Assembly (NCBI RefSeq): GCF_030812255.1
Contig: NZ_JAUSSH010000006.1
Coordinates: forward strand, 124,001 to 188,000
From: Paeniglutamicibacter psychrophenolicus
GTDB lineage: Bacteria; Actinomycetota; Actinomycetes; Actinomycetales; Micrococcaceae
Direction: 5' to 3'
DNA: 64,000 nucleotides
The notes beneath the pieces are model-generated. The model ran no database searches. It had not been told where the DNA came from and worked only from the letters and a program-made list of their open reading frames with translations. Shown one piece after another: positions 42,789 through 52,616 of this stretch. Both the position numbers and the translations under genes were made by a program. Position 1 is the first letter of the stretch. Every line of letters begins with the position of its first letter.

Positions 42789-43196
42789 ATGAAGGAACTT
42801 TTCGATTTCAATTTCGACAGCTTCGTCACCCCCAAGGTCGTCAAGATCGTCTACATCTTGATCACCATCGGCCTGGGCATCCTTTACCTGGGCATCGTGA
42901 TCGGTGCGTTCGCCTCCCGGCAGGTCGCCTTCGGCTTCTTCGCGATGATCATCATCGGCCCGCTGGTCGTGCTCATCTACCTGGCCCTGGCACGCATGGG
43001 CCTGGAATCGCTGATCGCCACGATCCGCACCGCGCAGAACACCGGCGAGCTGGTGCGCCTGGCCGGCGGCAATGCCGCGGGCTCCAACCAGCCCGCGCCC
43101 GGCACCTACCCGGGCGGCACCGGTCCCTCGTTCGGCGGCCCCGCAGGCCCGACGGCACCTCCGGCCAACCCCTACGGGAATGGGCCGCAGGCCTAG
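42789..43196 (+). CDS. DUF4282 domain membrane protein
   Basis: 135 residues. Starts MKELFDFNFDSFVTPKVVKI and has two membrane segments (IVYILITIGLGILYLGIVIG and VAFGFFAMIIIGPLVVLIYL), then a short amphipathic stretch and a Pro/Gly-rich tail. This is the DUF4282 layout, common in actinobacteria; function unknown. GGGAGGAAAG before the ATG is a strong ribosome site. Single-gene unit with a long inverted repeat after it. Confidence 0.88.
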   Translation: MKELFDFNFDSFVTPKVVKIVYILITIGLGILYLGIVIGAFASRQVAFGFFAMIIIGPLVVLIYLALARMGLESLIATIRTAQNTGELVRLAGGNAAGSNQPAPGTYPGGTGPSFGGPAGPTAPPANPYGNGPQA

Positions 43197-43217
43197 CCGC
43201 AGCACCGGCCACGCCTC

Positions 43218-43275
43218 GAACCGGCGGTGGATTCACGGGAAAGCCCAAGCGGCCCCGCGAATCCACCGCCGGTTC
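43218..43275 (+). terminator. Long inverted repeat, terminator of the DUF4282 gene
   Basis: Perfect 17-bp arms (43218-43234 with 43259-43275) around a 24-nt loop, followed by CGTTTT. Starts 21 nt after the stop codon. Confidence 0.75.
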
Positions 43276-43344
43276 CGTTTTCCCCTCCCCCGGCGAGCGC
43301 GCACGGACCCACAAGGAACCGGTTTTCGACGGTAGGATCTTGGC

Positions 43345-44865
43345 ATGCCTGATGCCTCTGTTCCTTCCCCGAACGCGCCCGAGACCACGCCCAAGCCCGA
43401 GGTCGTGGACGATTTTGTCACCCGCAGCCACCGCACCGCCTCCGGGCTGCGCTACACCAGCACGACCGGCCGGATGGTGCTGCGCAAGGAAGAGGACACC
43501 GAGGGCAAGACCGAGGGCTTCAATGCCAAGGCGGAAATCTTCCTGGTCGCCTACACCGCCGAGACCGAGGAAACACCCGCCACCGGGAACGGGACCAAGT
43601 CCCGCGCCAAGAAGCCCGCCGGAGTGGTGGCGGCCAACCGGCGACCGGTGGTGTTTGCCTTCAACGGCGGCCCCGGCTCGGCCAGCCTCTGGCTGCACAT
43701 GGGCCTGCTGGGCCCGCGCATCGTCGATTCCGGGGACGTGGGAAACATGACCCCGGCACCCTACGGGGTCATCGACAACCCCGAGTCGCTGCTGGAGCAC
43801 GCCGATGTGGTGATGATCGACCCGGTGAACACCGGGTTCTCCCGCGTCGTTGAGGGCGGGACCACCGACGAGTTCCATTCCTTCACCGCCGACCGCGACC
43901 TGGTCGCCGAGGTCATCCGGCTCTGGGTCACCCGCAACCAGCGCTGGCTCTCCCCCAAATACCTCATCGGCGAGTCCTACGGCACCATGCGCGCGGTGGC
44001 CGTGGCCCGGCGCCTGCAGGAGGCCCACGGCATGGCGGTGAACGGGCTGGGGCTGATCTCCGCGGTGCTGAACATGTCCACCCTGGACTTCGCCCCGGGC
44101 AACGACACCCCCTACGCCCTGCACCTGCCCACCTATGCGGCGATCGCGCACTACCACGGCCGCCACGGCAACCGACCGCTGGAAGAGATCGTGCGCGATG
44201 CCGAGGACTACGCCTCGGGCGACTACGTGGTGGCCCTGCACCTGGGCAACCGGCTGTCCAAGCGCAAGTACGACGGCGTGGTCAAGCACCTGGCCGAGCT
44301 CACCACGCTCTCCGAGTCCTTCATCCGGCGCACCAACCTGCGCTGGGACTACATGGAGTTCGCCACCGAGCTGCTGCGCGAAAACGGGCTGATGGTCGGG
44401 CGCCTCGACGGGCGCTTCACCGGGGTCCCCCCGCGCCTGCAGGAATCCCACACCTGGGACGACCCCTCGATGCGCGCCATCACCGGCCCCTTCTCCGCGG
44501 CCATCAACCACTACGTGCGCGCAGAGCTGGGCTACGAATCGGACCTGCCCTACGAGGTGCTCACCGGCCGGGTGCACCCCTGGAGCTACGACACCTTCGA
44601 AGGCAAGCCCGTCGACGTCACCCGGGACCTCGAGCGCCTGCTCATCGACATCCCCGAGCTGCGCGTGCACGTGGACTACGGCTACCACGACGGCGCGACC
44701 CCGCACTATGCCGCCGAGTACGTCTGGGCGCACCTGGATGTCCCTGCGGCCGCCCGGGCACGCTTCAGCCACCACTACCACGCGGCCGGGCACATGATGT
44801 ACCTGGACCCGGCCGTGCGCACCACGCAGCTGGCCGCACTGGCCGGGTTCGTCACGGGGGTGTAG
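43345..44865 (+). CDS. Serine carboxypeptidase-like peptidase (S10 family)
   Basis: 506 residues. Oxyanion segment FAFNGGPGSASLWLHMGLLG, nucleophile Ser211 in LIGESYGTMRAVAV, Asp in HVDYGYHDGATPHYAAEY and His in HHYHAAGHMMYL: the complete alpha/beta-hydrolase triad of S10 peptidases, which remove C-terminal residues. No signal peptide is seen, so it is probably cytoplasmic, as in other bacterial members. The residues around 75-95 are a variable loop. It stands upstream of the epimerase gene with 30 bp between. Confidence 0.9.
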   Translation: MPDASVPSPNAPETTPKPEVVDDFVTRSHRTASGLRYTSTTGRMVLRKEEDTEGKTEGFNAKAEIFLVAYTAETEETPATGNGTKSRAKKPAGVVAANRRPVVFAFNGGPGSASLWLHMGLLGPRIVDSGDVGNMTPAPYGVIDNPESLLEHADVVMIDPVNTGFSRVVEGGTTDEFHSFTADRDLVAEVIRLWVTRNQRWLSPKYLIGESYGTMRAVAVARRLQEAHGMAVNGLGLISAVLNMSTLDFAPGNDTPYALHLPTYAAIAHYHGRHGNRPLEEIVRDAEDYASGDYVVALHLGNRLSKRKYDGVVKHLAELTTLSESFIRRTNLRWDYMEFATELLRENGLMVGRLDGRFTGVPPRLQESHTWDDPSMRAITGPFSAAINHYVRAELGYESDLPYEVLTGRVHPWSYDTFEGKPVDVTRDLERLLIDIPELRVHVDYGYHDGATPHYAAEYVWAHLDVPAAARARFSHHYHAAGHMMYLDPAVRTTQLAALAGFVTGV

Positions 44866-44895
44866 CACCGCAGTCCGGGTGGCTAAGCTGGGACC

Positions 44896-46296
44896 ATGGC
44901 CTGGCAGCGCACGCAAACCCACTTCCTCGCACGTCCCACCGCCGCAGTGTGGGAGGTGCTGCGCGACCCGTCCCGGGTCCCCCAATGGAACCGGGCCATT
45001 GCGCGCCTGGAACCGCGCGAGGCACCGGTGGCCGCCGGGACCGAACTGGAGCTGGCCCCCGCGGGGAAGCTCGTCGGCCCGATCCATTCGGCCACCGCAC
45101 CTGCGGCAACCATCACCAGGTTCGACGAGGGCAGCTCCATCGCCTGGCGCCAGCCGCAGCCCGGCGGACACCTGCTGGTGGACTGGTCGCTGCGCGAGGT
45201 TCCCGGGGGCACCGAACTGACCCAGTCGGTCACGGTCGCAGGCCCGGCCTCCGTCGTGTTCGCGCAGACCGCGGCCAAGCCGATCGCGGCGCACTTCGCC
45301 GAGAACTGCGCCCGGCTCTACGCGCTGGCCGGGGGAACCGCCACGCAGGAATTGCGCATCGTCATCGCCGGAGGCCACGGGTTCCTCGGCTCCCGCGCCG
45401 CGGCGGACCTGTACTGCCGCGGGCACGAGGTAACCATCCTCACCCGTGCCGTCCGTCCCGACAGCCCCTACACCCAGGTCCTGTGGGACGGGAAGAACCA
45501 GGGCCCCTGGTCGACCGTGCTCTACCGCGCCGGAGAAGACACCGCGGTGCTGAACCTGGCCGGGGAACTGGTGGACCTGCCGCCGACCGAGGCCAACATC
45601 GCGCGCCTGCGCGCCTCTCGCGTGGATTCCACCCGCGCGCTGGTGGACGCCTCGAATGCCGCCCCGGAGCCGCTGTCCGCGTTCCTGCAGGCCAGCACCA
45701 CCGCGATCTTCGCCGACGCCGGAGAGCGGCACCTCACCGAGGATTCCTCCCTGCCTACCGGCGCGGCCGCGCTGGCGCAGATGACCGGGGTGGCCAGGCC
45801 CTGGGAGGATGCGGCGGCCGGGGCGCACACGAAGCGGCTGAATATCCTGCGCACCTCCCTGGTCTTCGAGCAGGAGAGCCCGTTGGTGGACCGGCTGTCG
45901 CTGCTGGCCCGGGTCGGCCTGGGCGGCCCGGTGGCCGGCGGGGACCAATGGGTCAGCTGGATCCACCTGGCCGACTGGCTGCGCATCGTCCGGGCGGCCC
46001 TGGGGCTGGAGGAAAACCTCGCCCTCCCGGCCGGGATCATCCACCTCGCGGCCCCGCTTCCGGTGCGCAACAGCCAAATGATGGCCGCGCTGCGTGCCCG
46101 GGTGGCACCCGGGCCCCTGCGCAGGTTCTCGCTGCCCACCCCGGCACCGGTGCTGGCAGCCGGCGCGGTGCTGCTGCACACCGACCCGGCACTGGGCACC
46201 ACCGGACGGCACGTGACCTCCAGGGTGCTGGCCGATGCCGGGTTCGAGTTTACCTATCCGGACTTCGAGGCGGCGCTGGGGCAGATCCTTGGCTGA
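44896..46296 (+). CDS. SRPBCC domain fused to TIGR01777-type NAD-dependent epimerase
   Basis: 466 residues. Residues 1-145 or so form an SRPBCC/START-like hydrophobic-ligand domain (TQTHFLARPTAAVWEVLRDP, then SRVPQWNRAIARLEP). Residues 150-460 are an extended SDR of the TIGR01777/YfcH type: RIVIAGGHGFLGSRAAADLY, VLNLAGELVDLPPTEANI, QASTTAIFADAGERHLTEDS and a DUF1731-type C-terminus ending YPDFEAALGQILG. This fusion is known in actinobacteria; no substrate is established. The stop lies inside the 5' end of the alkyltransferase gene. Confidence 0.88.
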   Translation: MAWQRTQTHFLARPTAAVWEVLRDPSRVPQWNRAIARLEPREAPVAAGTELELAPAGKLVGPIHSATAPAATITRFDEGSSIAWRQPQPGGHLLVDWSLREVPGGTELTQSVTVAGPASVVFAQTAAKPIAAHFAENCARLYALAGGTATQELRIVIAGGHGFLGSRAAADLYCRGHEVTILTRAVRPDSPYTQVLWDGKNQGPWSTVLYRAGEDTAVLNLAGELVDLPPTEANIARLRASRVDSTRALVDASNAAPEPLSAFLQASTTAIFADAGERHLTEDSSLPTGAAALAQMTGVARPWEDAAAGAHTKRLNILRTSLVFEQESPLVDRLSLLARVGLGGPVAGGDQWVSWIHLADWLRIVRAALGLEENLALPAGIIHLAAPLPVRNSQMMAALRARVAPGPLRRFSLPTPAPVLAAGAVLLHTDPALGTTGRHVTSRVLADAGFEFTYPDFEAALGQILG

Positions 46297-46816
46297 GGAT
46301 CGCCGGCTGCGCCACGCCGTCATGGACTCGCCCCTCGGCGAGCTGCGGATCGTGGCCTCGGCGCGCGGGATCGCCGGGATCTACATGGAAAACCACTCCC
46401 ACCCGCCGGACCCCGAGAGGCTCGGGCAACTGCTGGGCTCGGTGGCCGATGACCCGTTCATCGCCCACTGCGCGAGCGAGCTTGCCGAATACTTCGCCGG
46501 CACCCGGACCGCCTTCAGGGTGCCGCTGGATGCGCAGGGAACCGAGTTCCAGAAGCGGGTTTGGGAGCAACTGGCACGCATTGAATTCGGCACGTCCCGC
46601 ACCTACGGCCAGCTGGCCCTGGCGCTGGGCGACGAGAAGCTGACGCGCGCGGTGGGCACCGCCAACGGGCGCAACCCGATCTCGATCATCGTTCCATGCC
46701 ACCGGGTAATCGGTGCGGACGGTTCGCTGACCGGATACGCCGGAGGGCTGGGGGCCAAGCTGTTCCTGCTGCGCCTCGAGGGCATCGAGCCGCCGCCCGA
46801 GGCAACCCTGTTCTAG
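46289..46816 (+). CDS. ogt: Methylated-DNA--protein-cysteine S-methyltransferase
   Basis: 175 residues from a TTG at 46289, the usual size. Suicide DNA repair protein: the alkyl group of O6-alkylguanine is moved to Cys137 in SIIVPCHRVIGADGSLTGYA. Upstream, FQKRVWEQLARIEFGTSRTY and TRAVGTANGRNPI give the DNA-binding helix and arginine finger. The start is not certain: the first ATG at 46322 would cut the first beta strand (RHAVMDSPLGELRIVAS), so the TTG overlapping the epimerase stop is preferred. It likely shares a transcript with the epimerase gene. Confidence 0.88.
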   Translation: MAEDRRLRHAVMDSPLGELRIVASARGIAGIYMENHSHPPDPERLGQLLGSVADDPFIAHCASELAEYFAGTRTAFRVPLDAQGTEFQKRVWEQLARIEFGTSRTYGQLALALGDEKLTRAVGTANGRNPISIIVPCHRVIGADGSLTGYAGGLGAKLFLLRLEGIEPPPEATLF

Positions 46817-46833
46817 GAAGGGTCGGACGCTGC

Positions 46834-47610
46834 TCAGGCCAGGATCAACGTGTCCAGGGCCTGGCGCAGCAGGTCCTTGGCTTCCTCGTCCAGACGCGTT
46901 CCGGTGACCAGCGCGTCGACCTGGGACAGCGGGACGATCTGGCACAGCCCGGTCACTCCCCACTTGGTGTGGTCGGCCACGATGATCTGGCGTGCCGCCG
47001 CCTTGATGAAGGCCTGGTTGGTCTGCGCCTCGAGCATGTTCGGGGTGGTGAACCCGTCCTCGGCGGTCATGCCGTGCACGCCCAAAAAGAGCACGTCCAC
47101 GTGCAGCTGGCCCAGTGCCGAGAGTGCCAGCGGTCCGACCAAGGCGTCGGAGACGGTGCGGATCCCGCCGGTGAGGATGATGTTCTGGCTCGGGTTGGCC
47201 GCGGCATAGAAGATCTCGGCGATCCGCGGGGAGTTGGTCACCACGGTCAGGTCCTTGATCCCGGTGCACTGCGAGGCCAGGGCATAGGTGGTGGTGCCCG
47301 AGTTCAGTGCGATCGACATGCCGGGCTTGATCAGCTTCACGGCGGCCTGGGCAATGGCCAGCTTTTCGCCGGATTCCAGTGCGAGCTTGTGCGTGAAGCC
47401 CGGTTCGCTGCTGGTCGGAGCGGCATCCAGCGTGGCCCCTCCGTGGACCTTGACCAGCGCGCCGCGCTCGGCCAGCGCGTTCAGGTCGCGCCGCACCGTC
47501 ATCTCCGAGACGCCCAGCTCGGCGGCCAGGGACGTCACGCGCACCTGCTCGCGTTCTCGCAGGGCATCGAGGATGCGCTGTTGCCGGGCACTGGCCAGCA
47601 TCTCGGTCAT
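46834..47610 (-). CDS. DeoR-family regulator, probable repressor of galTK
   Basis: 258 residues. N-terminal DeoR helix-turn-helix (RQQRILDALREREQVRVTSL, AAELGVSEMTVRRDLNALAE) with the family HGGA signature, then the DeoRC sugar-phosphate sensor (ALNSGTTTYALASQ, then VVTNSPRIAEIFYAAANPSQ, DVLFLGVHGMTAEDGFTTP, IVADHTKWGVTGLC). It is divergent from galT-galK, so it probably represses them and is released by a galactose metabolite (inference). Confidence 0.9.
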   Translation of the reverse strand: MTEMLASARQQRILDALREREQVRVTSLAAELGVSEMTVRRDLNALAERGALVKVHGGATLDAAPTSSEPGFTHKLALESGEKLAIAQAAVKLIKPGMSIALNSGTTTYALASQCTGIKDLTVVTNSPRIAEIFYAAANPSQNIILTGGIRTVSDALVGPLALSALGQLHVDVLFLGVHGMTAEDGFTTPNMLEAQTNQAFIKAAARQIIVADHTKWGVTGLCQIVPLSQVDALVTGTRLDEEAKDLLRQALDTLILA

Positions 47611-47662
47611 GGCGATCCGTTCGGTTGGGCATCTGGTTCAGTAATCCATCGTAGCGAAAAAA

Positions 47663-47689
47663 CGAACACAAATCGTCGCTTGGTGTTCG
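47663..47689. promoter_or_regulatory. Inverted repeat, candidate DeoR operator
   Basis: CGAACAC (47663-47669) and GTGTTCG (47683-47689) face each other across 13 bp, 53 bp upstream of the DeoR gene in an AT-richer patch between the divergent genes. Confidence 0.5.
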
Positions 47690-47818
47690 AAGTTGCGCGG
47701 AAGGTATCCACCAACCCCGCGGGGATTTTCCAATGCCCACATCCACCAATGATGGAGAGGACCGACAACGGGCACTTGGGAGCGTGTTCCCGACCTTCCG
47801 CCCTACGTTGCCTTCTGA

Positions 47819-47843
47819 TAGAATTTGATCGAAATTGTTTGAT
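47819..47843 (+). promoter_or_regulatory. Promoter element and TTTGAT direct repeats upstream of galT
   Basis: TAGAAT at 47819-47824 could be a -10 box. Two TTTGAT copies at 47824-47829 and 47838-47843, 14 bp apart, follow it and could be regulator sites. The -35 match is weak. Confidence 0.4.
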
Positions 47844-47877
47844 TTGGATCGATGACACACCTCGCCAAGGAGCAGCC

Positions 47878-49010
47878 GTGGACCACAACCCCAGCCCGAG
47901 TGAACCGGTACGCAGCACCCTGGCCGACGGACGCGAACTGCTCTATTTCTTCGACGAGGCTGCGGTCCCGGCCAGCTTCACCGCCCCGGCCGACACCCGC
48001 GAGCTGCCGGCCCGCCCGGCAACATCGCAACTGCGCTACGACGCACTGGCCGGGGACTGGATCTCCTTCGCCGCCCACCGCCAGGGCCGCACCCACCTGC
48101 CGGCGGCCAGCGAATGCCCGCTGTGCCCCACGCGCCCGGACATGGCCAGTGAGATTCCGGCGGACACCTACGACGTCGTGGTCTTCGAGAACCGCTTCCC
48201 CTCCTTCGGACCCGGGCAGCATGCCTCGCACGTGGAGGCCGAGCTCGGCGCGGTGCGCCCGTCCCACGGCCGCTGCGAGGTCATTGCCTTCGGCCCCGGG
48301 CACACCGAATCGCTCACCACGCTCGGCGAGCGCCGCATCCGCACCGTGATCGAGGCGTGGGCCCAGCGCACCACGGAACTGGGCGCGCTTGAGGGCATCG
48401 AGCAGGTCTTCCCGTTCGAAAACCGGGGAGCCGAGATCGGGGTGACGCTGCACCACCCGCACGGGCAGGTCTACGCCTACCCGTACACCACCCCGCGCAC
48501 CGAGAACCACCTGGCGCGGGCCGCCGCACACAGGGCGCGCACGGGGAACAACCTCATGGCCGACATCCTGGACTTCGAGCTCGCCGACGGACGGCGCGTG
48601 CTGGAACGCGGCACCCACTTCACCACCTTCGTGCCCTACGCCGCTCGCATGCCCGTCGAGGTTCACCTGGTGCCGCACCGCCAGGTCGCGGACCTGGGCG
48701 AGCTGACCGGCGAGGAGCGCGACGAGCTGGCTGCCATGTACCACCGGCTGCTGCTCACCGTGGATGGGTTGTATTCCACCCCCACCCCGTACATCGCCGG
48801 CTGGTTCCAGGCTCCCCGGACGCACGAGCACCGCGCCGAGGCCTGGCTGCACCTGCAGCTGACTTCCCCGCGCCGGGCCGAGAACAAGCTCAAGTACCTG
48901 GCCGGCTCCGAGGCTGCCATGGGCGCGTTCATCGGGGATGTCACCCCCGAGGCCGCCGCCGCGGCGCTGCGCGAGTCCGCCGCCCGCCTGGCGAACACCA
49001 TTCCCGCCCT

Positions 49011-49014
<4 letters not shown>
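47878..49014 (+). CDS. galT: Galactose-1-phosphate uridylyltransferase
   Basis: 378 residues. Leloir pathway enzyme exchanging galactose-1-phosphate with UDP-glucose. Nucleophile motif TLHHPHGQVYAYPY (HPH), N-terminal metal-site-like CPLCPTRP, and FENRFPSFG, as in GalT. GTG start at 47878 with AAGGAG five nt upstream; the frame is open far upstream without homology. The stop overlaps the galK start (GTGA), so the two are co-translated. Confidence 0.93.
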
Positions 49015-50192
<1,178 letters not shown>

Positions 50193-51413
50193 TCAGCAGG
50201 GCAGCGACGAAGGAAGCCGCACGGGCGTCCTGAGAACGGCCCCGGCCCCGTCGGCACCGCGGTAGGCGCGGCACACGCCCAGCCCGCGGCTGGCCAGGTT
50301 GGCCTTGATCTGCCGCAGCGAGTCGGGGGCGAATCCCTGCCACTGCATGTGCATCAGCACGGTGTCCCCGGCCCTGGCGGCCGAGGCCCGGGCCACCGTG
50401 GTCGCCTTCGACTTGGTGCTCCAGTCAAGGGTGTCGCGCGACCAGGTCCAGATCGCCATGCCCACCCGGTCGTAGGCGCACACGACGCTGCCGTCGACCG
50501 CACCGTACGGGGGCCGGCCGAAATTGGTGTGCACGCCGGTGCCGCCGAGCTGGGCGGCGGCGGCCGAACAACTCAGCGGGCGCAGGTCCGGGTGGCTCAC
50601 CGAGTGGTTGATGACCCATTGCCCCTTGGCCCGGGCCCGCGCCGCCAGGTCGACGCCGTAGCGCGCCTTGAACGAAGAGAGGCAGTTGCCGGTCGGCGCG
50701 ATGACCAGGCCCATGTTGTGGCTTGCCGCGTAGTCGATGGCCGCGGTGAAGGCGCTGAGCGTGCGCGGGCAGTCGTCAAAGGTCAGCACCACGCGCGAGG
50801 TGCGGTTCGGACCGGTGGACCGGGGCGTGCTGGGCGCCGTTGGCGTGGAGGTGCCACTGCCGGTGGTGACGTACGCATTGGAAACCCAGCCGGTGCGACC
50901 GGCGTAGCCGACCTTGTACCAGCCGTTGGAGGCACGCGAGAGCACCTTGACCGTGGTGCCCTTCGGAATGGTCAGCAGGATCCGGTACGCGGTGCTCGGA
51001 CCCGTGCGCAGGTTCAGGTTCGCGGTGGTGCGCACCGATGCCGGCAACGCCCCCGGGGACGAGGAACCCACGGCGGTGACGTAGGAGTTGCTGACCCATC
51101 CGGTGCGACCGGCGTAGCCGACCTTGTACCAGCCGTTGGAGGCACGCGAGAGCACCTTGACCGTGGTGCCCTTCGGAATGGTCAGCAGGATCCGGTACGC
51201 GGTGCTCGGACCCGTGCGCAGGTTCAGGTTCGCGGTGGTGCGCACCGACGCCGGAAGCGCCGCCGCCACCGTCACGGACGCCGAGGCCGAAGCGGCGGGC
51301 ACCTCGGACACCCCGGCAGCCATCGTCGGAACCGACGAAACCAGCAGCGCCGCGGCCACCAGGAGCCCGCAGGCGCCCCTCACTGAATTGTATTGTCCCC
51401 AAGACCCCAACAT
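50193..51413 (-). CDS. Secreted polysaccharide deacetylase with two SH3 domains
   Basis: 406 residues. Signal peptide (SVRGACGLLVAAALLVSSVP), two bacterial SH3 domains of 70-residue period (each ANLNLRTGPSTAYRILLTIP to GWYKVGYAGRTGWVSN), a Ser/Thr/Pro linker and a NodB-type deacetylase domain: RVVLTFDDCPRTLSAF gives the catalytic Asp and metal Asp, QWVINHSVSHPDLRPL the metal histidines, FGRPPYGAVDG the Arg motif and DTVLMHMQWQ the final His. It probably binds the cell wall and deacetylates peptidoglycan or another GlcNAc polymer. The ATG at 51413 with GGGGGAA upstream is chosen because the signal peptide starts there. Confidence 0.9.
   Translation of the reverse strand: MLGSWGQYNSVRGACGLLVAAALLVSSVPTMAAGVSEVPAASASASVTVAAALPASVRTTANLNLRTGPSTAYRILLTIPKGTTVKVLSRASNGWYKVGYAGRTGWVSNSYVTAVGSSSPGALPASVRTTANLNLRTGPSTAYRILLTIPKGTTVKVLSRASNGWYKVGYAGRTGWVSNAYVTTGSGTSTPTAPSTPRSTGPNRTSRVVLTFDDCPRTLSAFTAAIDYAASHNMGLVIAPTGNCLSSFKARYGVDLAARARAKGQWVINHSVSHPDLRPLSCSAAAAQLGGTGVHTNFGRPPYGAVDGSVVCAYDRVGMAIWTWSRDTLDWSTKSKATTVARASAARAGDTVLMHMQWQGFAPDSLRQIKANLASRGLGVCRAYRGADGAGAVLRTPVRLPSSLPC
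50890..51038 (-). repeat. Copy 1 of a 149-bp perfect direct repeat (SH3 coding)
   Basis: Identical base for base to 51100-51248, with a 210-bp period, inside the deacetylase gene. Confidence 0.95.
51100..51248 (-). repeat. Copy 2 of the 149-bp perfect direct repeat (SH3 coding)
   Basis: Identical to 50890-51038 including third codon positions, which implies recent duplication or gene conversion. Confidence 0.95.
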
Positions 51414-51676
51414 CGGAAATTCCCCCCTGATTGCTTCCCCCCAGAAGACTGTTGCAGCCAGTATGGGGCCGCCGGCCGCCACCCGCAATCGATATTCCAT
51501 GTTGTGTCCTTATTGTGCGCAACCCGATGCATTCGCGCACGTTGGAAAACGCCTTGGAGTGTGCCCCACGGGCACCGCACTCCTAGCCATTTCCCTGCAA
51601 ATGCGCATACTGTGGGAGGGAATGACGCGCGGGTCCTGCCCGCGCGCTGCGTTCGCTGCAGGAATGAGGGATTCGC

Positions 51677-52093
51677 ATGGATCGCGTTGCCATCGTCTAC
51701 TACCAACGTGATGCACTTGCCAAGCTGCGTTCCACCGAGCTTGCCGAGCAATTGAGCGCCCATGAGCTGCGCTCCGAAATCCTTGAAGTCACCAGTTCAT
51801 CGGCGCACGAACTCATCTATTTCGACGGCGTGGTCCTGGTGGGCCCGCTGCGTTTCTCGCGCATGCACGGACTGGCGTTGGTCAAGGCCGTGTTCGGGTT
51901 CAGGCCCGTTGCCCTGTTGCTGACCGGTTCCGGCGACAGCGACCGCATCCTGCGCCTGCTGCCCAAGCACATGCGCGGGGAAGTGCCCGTGTTCACGGCC
52001 GGAGGCAGCGACCTCCCGCATGCCGGGATTGCCCCCTTGGTGACGTGGTTGCGCGCCATGATCGGCTATTCGGGATACCGGGCCATCGGCTGA
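51677..52093 (+). CDS. Small flavodoxin-like protein of unknown function
   Basis: 138 residues. An alternating strand/helix pattern (RVAIVYYQRDALAKL, FDGVVLVGPLRFSRMH, FRPVALLLTGSGDSDRILRL, EVPVFTAGGSDLPHAGIAP) fits a flavodoxin or HemG-like fold, but the phosphate-binding loop of flavodoxins (T/S-x-T-G-x-T) is not obvious. GAGGG six nt before the ATG supports the start. About 260 bp of non-coding DNA separates it from the divergent deacetylase gene; nothing else was recognised there. Function not known. Confidence 0.6.
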   Translation: MDRVAIVYYQRDALAKLRSTELAEQLSAHELRSEILEVTSSSAHELIYFDGVVLVGPLRFSRMHGLALVKAVFGFRPVALLLTGSGDSDRILRLLPKHMRGEVPVFTAGGSDLPHAGIAPLVTWLRAMIGYSGYRAIG

Positions 52094-52112
52094 ACCGCAC
52101 CACGCGACATAC

Positions 52113-52149
52113 ACGAAAGGCCCCAAACATGAAGTTTGGGGCCTTTCGT
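52113..52149. terminator. Bidirectional hairpin terminator between the flavodoxin-like gene and tRNA-Ala
   Basis: A perfect 16-bp stem (52113-52128 with 52134-52149) and 5-nt loop, placed 20 bp after the protein gene and 6 bp after the 3' end of the convergent tRNA. It can serve both strands. Confidence 0.85.
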
Positions 52150-52155
52150 ATTTCG

Positions 52156-52228
52156 TGGAGGTAAGGGGATTCGAACCCCTGACCTTCTGCATGCCATGCA
52201 GACGCGCTACCAACTGCGCCATACCCCC
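52156..52228 (-). tRNA. tRNA-Ala(GGC)
   Basis: 73 nt forming a full cloverleaf on the minus strand: acceptor GGGGGTA with TACCTCC, D arm with AGTTGGTA, anticodon stem TCTGC/GCAGA with loop ATGGCAT (anticodon GGC, reads GCC and GCU) and T loop TTCGAAT. The discriminator base is A; CCA is not encoded. Confidence 0.95.
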
Positions 52229-52449
52229 GAAAAGGACTGGTTTCAGGCTTTCCCGAAGGGCTGCCGAACCGAGATAACAATCTACAGCACCCCGGCACCC
52301 AAACGCCAATCGACCCGGTTCCACCCACCCCGCACACCCGGCCGAACCGCACCATCGGCCGCAGGAAAGCGCAAAAATACGCGGCAATACCAGCAGCGCG
52401 AACCCGAACATGACGTCGCTCACAGTTGCCTTCCGGACGCCCGGCGGGA

Positions 52450-52471
52450 CGCGGGCACCGCGGTGCCCGCG
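52450..52471. repeat. 22-bp perfect palindrome in the gap before the TetR gene
   Basis: A 22-bp GC-rich sequence equal to its own reverse complement, within the roughly 390-bp gene-free gap 52229-52616. Role unknown. Apart from this and the small palindrome at 52546-52558, nothing was recognised in the gap. Confidence 0.7.
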
Positions 52472-52545
52472 GGCTTCGAAATCCAAGACAGCCGGATGTC
52501 CGCGCCTGCGGCGCGAAATCCGCTTCCTGCGCGTCTTCGCAGGTC

Positions 52546-52558
52546 AGGTGACACACCT
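52546..52558. promoter_or_regulatory. Palindrome upstream of the TetR gene
   Basis: AGGTG-ACA-CACCT about 60-70 bp before the TetR start, followed by a related GGTGTCAGGTTAG at 52569-52581. Candidate autoregulatory operator. Confidence 0.5.
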
Positions 52559-52616
52559 AATACCGCGGGGTGTCAGGTTAGTAAGGGATGGCCCAAAATC
52601 TCGCTACTCTAGCAAC

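Noticed and set aside
42973-46323. 1116-codon minus-strand open frame over the DUF4282, peptidase and epimerase genes
   Set aside because: Its translation is Gly/Arg/His-rich with no domain, and it lies opposite three genes with complete family motifs.
52156-52228. tRNA-Gly(GCC)
   Set aside because: Reading the plus strand suggests GCC, but the cloverleaf is on the minus strand, where the loop ATGGCAT gives anticodon GGC, alanine.
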